From: a virus
IMG/VR virus record: IMGVR_UViG_3300008448_000004
Coordinates: 1-64,000 of that record
DNA length: 64,000 nucleotides
Reading direction: 5' to 3' (one strand)
A model generated the notes under the pieces. That model did not search any database, had not been told where the DNA came from, and saw nothing but the letters and a program-made list of their open reading frames with translations. How positions within the stretch are numbered: position 1 is the stretch's first letter; the number at the start of each line of letters is the position of its first letter. This document shows, in pieces, positions 59,484 to 64,000 of this stretch. A program made the position numbers and the translations under genes.

Positions 59484-60332
59484 TTAAGCACGGGAGTAGG
59501 TTACTTGCTCCCGTGTGATGTTGAATGCGAGTCTTTCGCCAGCAGTTCCGAGACGGTTCTTACTGAACTCCATTATGCAACGATTCTCTTCTCTATCGCG
59601 AGACATTTCGAGCATTGCGGAAGTCATATGCTTAAGACGGTTGCTTCCTAAGAAGTCTCCGTTCTTAGTTACTTGCTGAATAATCAGGAAGCAGGTATAT
59701 AGGCTAGCTTGGTTGTAGCCTTCGTTATGCTTTTCCATAAGATCTAAAATCCAGCTCTCAGCTTGAGACTTAGACATTCCGGAGTAATCCTGAACGGTAC
59801 GGCACACCTCAGCCCAAGAGTCTATGAGCACAAGATCGTAACCGTTCTGCAAGATTCGTTCGATAGCTACAACAGGATTCGTCTTAGCATAGTCGGCCAG
59901 GAATAGGATATCCAGGTCAGCGAAAGCAGGGAAACGTTTACAGTAGCGGAACATATCTATTCGGCCCATCTCTCCGGAGATGAATAGAACTTTCTTACCA
60001 GATCGCTTCGCACGATCTACAAAGTCAAGACCTACAGTCGACTTACCTACACCGGGACTACCGATAAGGATTACGTTTGTAGCGGGCATAAAGCCGCCTT
60101 CGGAGGAAATAAACTGGTCAAGATTCTTATTACCAGTTCTGATTGGAGAGAAGATTTGCTGATCAAAATTTAGATCTTTAATCCTAACGGTGTTTACATC
60201 GAAGGTACCGTAGTTAGTTTCCATTTTAGGAACTGAAGGATTGTTGCTGATTAGTCCGAGAGTCTTTGCTCGAACATAACCTACCATCTTACCCGTAGCA
60301 GGGTTCAGGAATTTTTGTTGTGTTAGATTCAT
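59484..60332 (-). CDS. RecA-fold ATPase, RadA/DnaB-like (282 aa)
   Basis: Walker A GSPGVGKST (91-99), KVLFISGEMG (about 114-123), Walker B DLVLIDSWAE (about 165) and a C-terminal FSKNRLGTAGERLAFNI arrangement typical of RadA/Sms and DnaB C-terminal domains (KNRxG). It has no zinc-finger or Lon-like domain, so it is the ATPase core alone, acting as helicase loader, recombinase or branch-migration protein. Own promoter at 60366-60398. Confidence 0.85.
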   Translation of the reverse strand: MNLTQQKFLNPATGKMVGYVRAKTLGLISNNPSVPKMETNYGTFDVNTVRIKDLNFDQQIFSPIRTGNKNLDQFISSEGGFMPATNVILIGSPGVGKSTVGLDFVDRAKRSGKKVLFISGEMGRIDMFRYCKRFPAFADLDILFLADYAKTNPVVAIERILQNGYDLVLIDSWAEVCRTVQDYSGMSKSQAESWILDLMEKHNEGYNQASLYTCFLIIQQVTKNGDFLGSNRLKHMTSAMLEMSRDREENRCIMEFSKNRLGTAGERLAFNITREQVTYSRA

Positions 60333-60365
60333 AACCTATTATTGTTTTACTTTTGACTGATATAA

Positions 60366-60398
60366 CTAAAGATAGATACTTTTTTTCAGACTAGCAAC
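60366..60398 (-). promoter_or_regulatory. Phage promoter for the ATPase gene
   Basis: GTTGCTAGTCTGA, 20-nt spacer, TATCTTTAG. It coincides with the last codons and stop (TAG) of a 23-codon reading frame. Confidence 0.8.
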
Positions 60399-60437
60399 TT
60401 TTTGTTGATCTTTTTTTTCTATCTTTTGCTTTCTCAT
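60366..60437 (-). CDS. Possible micro-peptide gene (23 aa)
   Basis: A 23-codon frame (MRKQKIEKK ... SLKKSIYL) starts just after the second promoter (60446-60478) and ends with TAG inside the first promoter. It is very basic. Because promoter words encode its last third, it could be chance; its ATG position behind a promoter supports it. Confidence 0.4.
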   Translation of the reverse strand: MRKQKIEKKDQQKVASLKKSIYL

Positions 60438-60445
60438 TAATATAC

Positions 60446-60478
60446 CGAAAGATAGGAACTATTTTTCAGACTAGCAAC
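60446..60478 (-). promoter_or_regulatory. Phage promoter, tandem upstream member
   Basis: GTTGCTAGTCTGA, 20-nt spacer, TATCTTTCG. Lies 80 bases upstream of the other promoter and directly behind the palindrome pair. Confidence 0.8.
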
Positions 60479-60490
60479 TTTTTTTCAAAC

Positions 60491-60550
60491 AAAAAATAAC
60501 CCACTGAGAATCAATGAGTTATACCTAACTACTTGAGAATCAATGAGTTA
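60491..60550 (-). terminator. Tandem palindromes with T-run
   Basis: Two 25-bp palindromes of the TAACTCATTGA type, four bases apart; on the minus strand the second is followed by TTTTTTG. The first three bases are the TAA stop of the 96-residue gene. Confidence 0.75.
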
Positions 60551-60838
60551 TGATTTCTTAAATTTTCCCTTGGTTTGAGGGCCAAATTCTTCAACCGATA
60601 TAGGTCCGTATGGGAACTTTTTTAGGTCGTATGTCCATCGACTATCTACGTTTCCTTCTTCGTCTTTGTATAGGACTACAAACTTTGTTTCTTTCTGAAA
60701 CTTTTCTTCTTTGGCTTCTCGAGGACCTCTTCTACTAGCTAGTACCTGTTCTACTTTTTGAGATATATCTTGCTCGGGGAGAGCATTATTGGTTTTGCCG
60801 TAGAGTTGTTTTTTCTTTTCCTTACTTGCCTTTGACAT
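60548..60838 (-). CDS. Hypothetical protein (96 aa)
   Basis: Lys-rich N-terminus (MSKASKEKKKQLYGK) and a beta-type KFVVLYKDEEGNVDSRWTYDL middle. Shares 17 bases with the next gene. No family recognised. Confidence 0.6.
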   Translation of the reverse strand: MSKASKEKKKQLYGKTNNALPEQDISQKVEQVLASRRGPREAKEEKFQKETKFVVLYKDEEGNVDSRWTYDLKKFPYGPISVEEFGPQTKGKFKKS

Positions 60839-61163
60839 TCTTTGCTCCCTTTACTGCTGGTTTTTTAGTGCTCTTGTTCGCCGGAGCTTTCTTTGCAGTA
60901 GATTTCTTTTCAGATTTGATAGCAGGTAATGCGCTTGCACCTGCAGTCGGAGTGACTACCGGGAAGTTAGTCATTTCAAAATCGATCTTGTCAGATTCAA
61001 CGGGGAGGATTTCTTCGGCAACAGCTTCTTTGTTTCCTGTAAACCAGCTCTTAAGTTTTTTTAAAAGGCTCATTGTGTTTTGTTTTGCGTTTTGGATTGT
61101 GAAATTGTTTATGATAAAAATACTATACTCTTCTTCGGTAAATGGTCTTTTAAGGAGTCCCAT
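60822..61163 (-). CDS. Protein with Lys/Ala/Pro-rich histone-H1-like tail (113 aa)
   Basis: The C-terminal part (about 75-113, KSTAKKAPANKSTKKPAV) is a basic Lys/Ala/Pro tail. Starting at 61163 overlaps the preceding stop by 14 bases; a second start MSLLKKLKSWF at 61073 is also possible and would leave an 83-residue protein. DNA-binding or compaction is inferred. Confidence 0.6.
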   Translation of the reverse strand: MGLLKRPFTEEEYSIFIINNFTIQNAKQNTMSLLKKLKSWFTGNKEAVAEEILPVESDKIDFEMTNFPVVTPTAGASALPAIKSEKKSTAKKAPANKSTKKPAVKGAKNVKGK

Positions 61164-61308
61164 TTCTTTTATCTAGTTTGTTATAAATAGTTTGTTTTTT
61201 ACTACCAAGCTCTTTTAATTTAGCGAATCTACTGTCCGCTTTTAAGATCTTATTAGCTACTTTCTCTAACGCTTTTCTCTTTAGGGAGTCTTTCTTTTCT
61301 TCTTTCAT
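61150..61308 (-). CDS. Small basic helical protein (52 aa)
   Basis: MKEEKKDSLKRKALEKVANK with a Lys/Glu-rich helix throughout. Overlaps the preceding gene by 56 bases and the next by 14, so both could be real but the arrangement is less clean than elsewhere. Confidence 0.5.
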   Translation of the reverse strand: MKEEKKDSLKRKALEKVANKILKADSRFAKLKELGSKKQTIYNKLDKRNGTP

Positions 61309-61447
61309 CTACTAGTCTTTGAATTGCTGGTGTTAAATATCTGTTCCATGGGTTGGTATCTAACTCTACCTTTACTCTCGGTAACCTTGGATATTTAATC
61401 TTGTCTTGAAACCTTTCTTTGTAACCTGCTATTTTATTAGTTTGCAT
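61253..61447 (-). CDS. Hypothetical protein (64 aa)
   Basis: Start MQTNKIAGYKERFQDK overlaps the preceding stop by 11 bases (TATGCAAACTAA). Basic, with PRLPRVKVELDTNPWN. No family recognised. Confidence 0.55.
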   Translation of the reverse strand: MQTNKIAGYKERFQDKIKYPRLPRVKVELDTNPWNRYLTPAIQRLVDERRKERLPKEKSVRESS

Positions 61448-61661
61448 AAGCTGATCTTTCACATAGAATTGATTTCCACTCTTTACAGGTTCCGATTATG
61501 GCTGTAATGCTATGCGGTATAGCTTCTTTATCTAACAGCCTAAGTATCAGAGTCTGCATAGTCTTTCTCCTATCAACATGAAGTAGAGGATCAATTCCAG
61601 CTGGCACATACCTGTCAACAAGCTCACTGACTATTAGTTCAGTATCCTTATCTACTTTCAT
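61437..61661 (-). CDS. Hypothetical protein (74 aa)
   Basis: Start MKVDKDTELIVSELVDRYV follows the previous stop; an earlier ATG (12 codons upstream) would overlap it by 26 bases. Helical; RRKTMQTLILRLLDKEAIP resembles small DNA-binding or chaperone-like helices. Confidence 0.6.
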   Translation of the reverse strand: MKVDKDTELIVSELVDRYVPAGIDPLLHVDRRKTMQTLILRLLDKEAIPHSITAIIGTCKEWKSILCERSAYAN

Positions 61662-61671
61662 TTTAACCAAA

Positions 61672-61992
61672 TTAGGCTTTTTTTGGCTTTTCAACAACTT
61701 GTTCTAGCTCCTTAATTAATCCTTGAATCTGGCTACACCTTTCATACATTTCATTTTCACTAAAAACTTCTAAGCATTTTGTTAGAGCAAAGCTCCATTG
61801 ATCTTTTTCAAGTTTAAACTTATATACGTTCAAAGGATCCTCTCTAAGCTGTACATCAAATACATTTACTGTCTTATACTTTTTAGTCATCCCTCTTTTT
61901 ATAGAAGCATATATTACTTCTGTTATCTCTAAGTCATTAGATTCTAACTTAGCTTTAAATTCACTCAAGGTACTTACAGCTATTTGTTTCAT
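61672..61992 (-). CDS. Hypothetical protein (106 aa)
   Basis: MKQIAVSTLSEFKAKLESNDL, mixed alpha/beta, ending in a Lys/Pro tail. Unknown. Five bases before the glycosyltransferase. Confidence 0.6.
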   Translation of the reverse strand: MKQIAVSTLSEFKAKLESNDLEITEVIYASIKRGMTKKYKTVNVFDVQLREDPLNVYKFKLEKDQWSFALTKCLEVFSENEMYERCSQIQGLIKELEQVVEKPKKA

Positions 61993-61996
61993 TTAA

Positions 61997-63013
61997 TTAT
62001 TTTAATTGTTCAAGGATACTTGTCATATACTTCAACCAAGGCTCTTTAATAAATAGCTCCCTAGCAGTAGTATAAGCCTGTTTACTGCAGTACGCCCAAT
62101 ACTCCTCGTCTGCCCATAAATCGTAAGCTTTGTTACTTCCGGCGGGTACATCGTCTGCAGCGACACTTAGTTCTGGATGGCATAAACGTTGAGTGTCAAC
62201 TTGTTCGTTACCTATTACTGGTATTCCTAGGTATGCACAGTTGAGGGAAAAGGTTCCAGCTGCAACTGTAGGCATCATATGAACTCCTATTTTAAAGGTA
62301 GAAAGTTCTTTCATCCAATCTATCCACGACAGATAGGGAAGGTGTTTAACTAGGATTTCTTCTCCAGGTCTTTTATTGTGCATAGAAGGTACCCAAGCCT
62401 CGTATCCTTTGTCAATTAAGTACTTAGATACTTTGTAGCTTTTCATACCTCCATACCACCTACAGAAGTTTCCTCCTATTATGAGCTTCTTCTCACGAAT
62501 AGGAACTTTATCGACAATCTGTTTTACACTGTCTTCTATGAGGAGAGTTCTCATAACAGCTACTTGTTTACCGTAGACCGAGTAGTATGCCTTGTCTGCT
62601 TCATTGTGGCAGAAAATAGCATCACTTTGATCTAATATAATCTCATGGTATATTTGTTCTGTTAGACTGTAGTCTTCCGGGAACCAACTTGGCCCTTCTT
62701 GAACGAAACATACTTTACCGTTCTGGCTCTTAAGTGTTGGAATAATTTTGTCTAGAGTTCCACTACTGCAGAACATATTATACAACCTAGGCGGCTGTGT
62801 ATTAGACAGTGTTAGCCCTTCAGCATTTAACTCAACATTTCCTTTAGGCCAGATTATAAAGACAAAATCAAACCCGGAGACGCTTTTGTAATTAAAGAGA
62901 GAGAAGTGTTCTGCGTCTAAGGCATGCATCCAGGCAAACTCAGTTCGCATATTAGGGTAGTTTGCAGGAATCTTACCTGTCATGCCCATTTCGGTTAGGA
63001 AAGCAATTTTCAT
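61997..63013 (-). CDS. GT-B-like glycosyltransferase (338 aa)
   Basis: Two Rossmann-type halves: N-terminal MKIAFLTEMGMTG and a C-terminal nucleotide-sugar region with IIGGNFCRWYGGMKSY, GYEAWVPSMHN, GVHMMPTVAAGTFSLNCAYLGIPVIGNEQVDTQRL. It would add a sugar to an unknown acceptor. Directly follows the GDP-fucose synthase gene, so GDP-fucose or a related sugar is a reasonable donor. Confidence 0.75.
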   Translation of the reverse strand: MKIAFLTEMGMTGKIPANYPNMRTEFAWMHALDAEHFSLFNYKSVSGFDFVFIIWPKGNVELNAEGLTLSNTQPPRLYNMFCSSGTLDKIIPTLKSQNGKVCFVQEGPSWFPEDYSLTEQIYHEIILDQSDAIFCHNEADKAYYSVYGKQVAVMRTLLIEDSVKQIVDKVPIREKKLIIGGNFCRWYGGMKSYKVSKYLIDKGYEAWVPSMHNKRPGEEILVKHLPYLSWIDWMKELSTFKIGVHMMPTVAAGTFSLNCAYLGIPVIGNEQVDTQRLCHPELSVAADDVPAGSNKAYDLWADEEYWAYCSKQAYTTARELFIKEPWLKYMTSILEQLK

Positions 63014-63943
63014 TTATACAACCTGTTTCGTGATCAAATATTCGTATGTATGTTTAACTGCAGCTTCAAACGGTGTTAGTTTGAAATTAGGGAATACTTG
63101 TTTTAATTTTTCGTTACTAGCATCTTTTCTGTACTGCCCATCTAAATCTCCGGAGTATCTAATTTCAAAATGTTCTAATCCTAAAGCTTTTAACGTAGCT
63201 AATGTTAGTTCGTTTATAGATAAAACTTCCGAGGGGCATACGTTAAGGTTAGTATAGGTGTTAGTCTCTATCATCTCTACTATTAGCCTAGCTAAATCTT
63301 TTGCATACATAAACTGTCTAAGAGGCTTACCTGTTCCTAGTAATTCAATATAAGACCTGCCTTCTTTTTGAGCAACTATAATTTTTTTCAACAAAGCGCT
63401 TACAAAATGACTTCCTTTATCGTCGTACTTATCGTATTCGCCGAAAAGGTTACACGGTGTAAGGTAGCAGTAATTACTGTTGTTATTCGTAGCATTGATT
63501 ACATCTACGTGGACTCCCATAACCCTCTTTGCATATCCGTATCCGTAGTTGGTAGGAGTCGGAGGTCCGAAATGTAGATCTTCTTCTTTCATAGGGTATT
63601 GAAACTCTTCTATACGGTCAAAGTTATCCGGGAATACACAAGTACTGAGAGCTGTGATAAAATTGTTTACTTTAAATTCTCGACAAGCTCTGACAATGTT
63701 AAAGTTCATCATTAAGTTATCTTCGAAATAAACCAGCGGTCTTTCAATATTATCTCGAATACCTCCCACTACTGCAGCTAAGTGTATTACAATTTCCGGC
63801 TTGTACGACTGTACGTAGCTGTAAGTATGAGAAGGATTTAATAAATTAAGCTGATGTGAGGAGGGGTAATCTGCTTGTGGGAGTAGTTCTCTTAAGTACT
63901 TACCTACCATACCACTTCCGCCTGTAACTAGTATTCTTTTCAT
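63014..63943 (-). CDS. fcl: GDP-L-fucose synthase (309 aa)
   Basis: An extended SDR: GGSGMVGKYL (8-17), STCVFP (Ser/Cys catalytic pair), YGYGYAKRVMG (Tyr-Lys dyad) and SHF with the conserved His. These are the residues of GDP-4-keto-6-deoxymannose epimerase/reductase. Makes GDP-L-fucose from the GMD product; no GMD gene is visible in the window. Overlaps the glycosyltransferase start. Confidence 0.9.
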   Translation of the reverse strand: MKRILVTGGSGMVGKYLRELLPQADYPSSHQLNLLNPSHTYSYVQSYKPEIVIHLAAVVGGIRDNIERPLVYFEDNLMMNFNIVRACREFKVNNFITALSTCVFPDNFDRIEEFQYPMKEEDLHFGPPTPTNYGYGYAKRVMGVHVDVINATNNNSNYCYLTPCNLFGEYDKYDDKGSHFVSALLKKIIVAQKEGRSYIELLGTGKPLRQFMYAKDLARLIVEMIETNTYTNLNVCPSEVLSINELTLATLKALGLEHFEIRYSGDLDGQYRKDASNEKLKQVFPNFKLTPFEAAVKHTYEYLITKQVV

Positions 63944-63945
63944 AT

Positions 63946-64000
63946 TTAGTATCTTGATATAAATTCAGATCCATCTCGATCAGGATCTGCTGTATATTGA
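63946..64000 (-). CDS. C-terminal end of a gene entering the window (partial)
   Basis: The frame reading YTADPDRDGSEFISRY then TAA is the only one with protein-like composition; its stop lies two bases before the fucose-synthase ATG. Too short to assign. Confidence 0.45.
   Translation of the reverse strand, partial: QYTADPDRDGSEFISRY

Overview
The window is a stretch of a large tailed-phage genome, most likely a contractile-tailed (T4-like) virus infecting a Bacteroidetes host. Phage identity rests on a T4-style baseplate set (gp5-like hub, gp25/W-like, gp6/J-like), a gp55-like late sigma factor, a lysis module, thymidylate synthase, an Rnl1-type RNA ligase and dense arrays of tiny overlapping genes, nearly all on the minus strand. 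A Bacteroidetes host is inferred from promoters of the form TTG-N19/20-TATCTTT (the Bacteroidetes -33/-7 layout), from A-rich leaders without clear Shine-Dalgarno sites, and from a TonB-dependent receptor plus lipoprotein of Bacteroidetes type.

Layout, in the direction of minus-strand transcription (right to left). 64000-61000: sugar genes (GDP-L-fucose synthase, glycosyltransferase) and small proteins. 60838-57442: a RadA/DnaB-like ATPase, small genes, and a phage tmRNA. 57361-53922: a TonB-dependent receptor and a lipoprotein, an unexpected pair for a phage, ended by a strong terminator. 53821-51628: lysis region (holin-like and spanin-like membrane proteins, GH19 endolysin, thioredoxin) followed by a secreted glucosaminidase. 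51140-42299: nucleotide and RNA metabolism, including thymidylate synthase, a truncated UDP-glucose-dehydrogenase-like enzyme, and an adjacent phosphoesterase/kinase/RNA-ligase trio that resembles a split bacterial Pnkp repair enzyme. 42174-29566: accessory region of small genes, many with their own promoter. 27333-29283 holds the only plus-strand genes (two membrane proteins and a ParB-fold protein). 27107-1: the late structural operon: glutaredoxin-like and HD proteins, late sigma factor, baseplate, and finally a family of very long Thr-Pro repeat proteins likely to be tail fibres.

Regulation is unusually legible. Twelve promoters share a -33 GTTG, an invariant 20-nt spacer that starts C(T)NGTCTGA, a -7 TATCTTTAG and a short leader ending AATAAAAGTTATG. 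At several boundaries they follow tandem palindromes (TAACTCATTGA arms) that serve as terminators, and whose first three bases are the stop codon of the gene before. A second motif, CTATTTATA, precedes several late-looking genes and tmRNA and may be the late promoter.

The most notable items are the phage-borne TonB-dependent receptor/lipoprotein pair, the tmRNA with an apparently extended tag, the Thr-Pro repeat fibre array, the three-gene RNA-repair cassette, and the modular terminator-promoter cassettes. All functional assignments come from reading motifs; no database searches were run.
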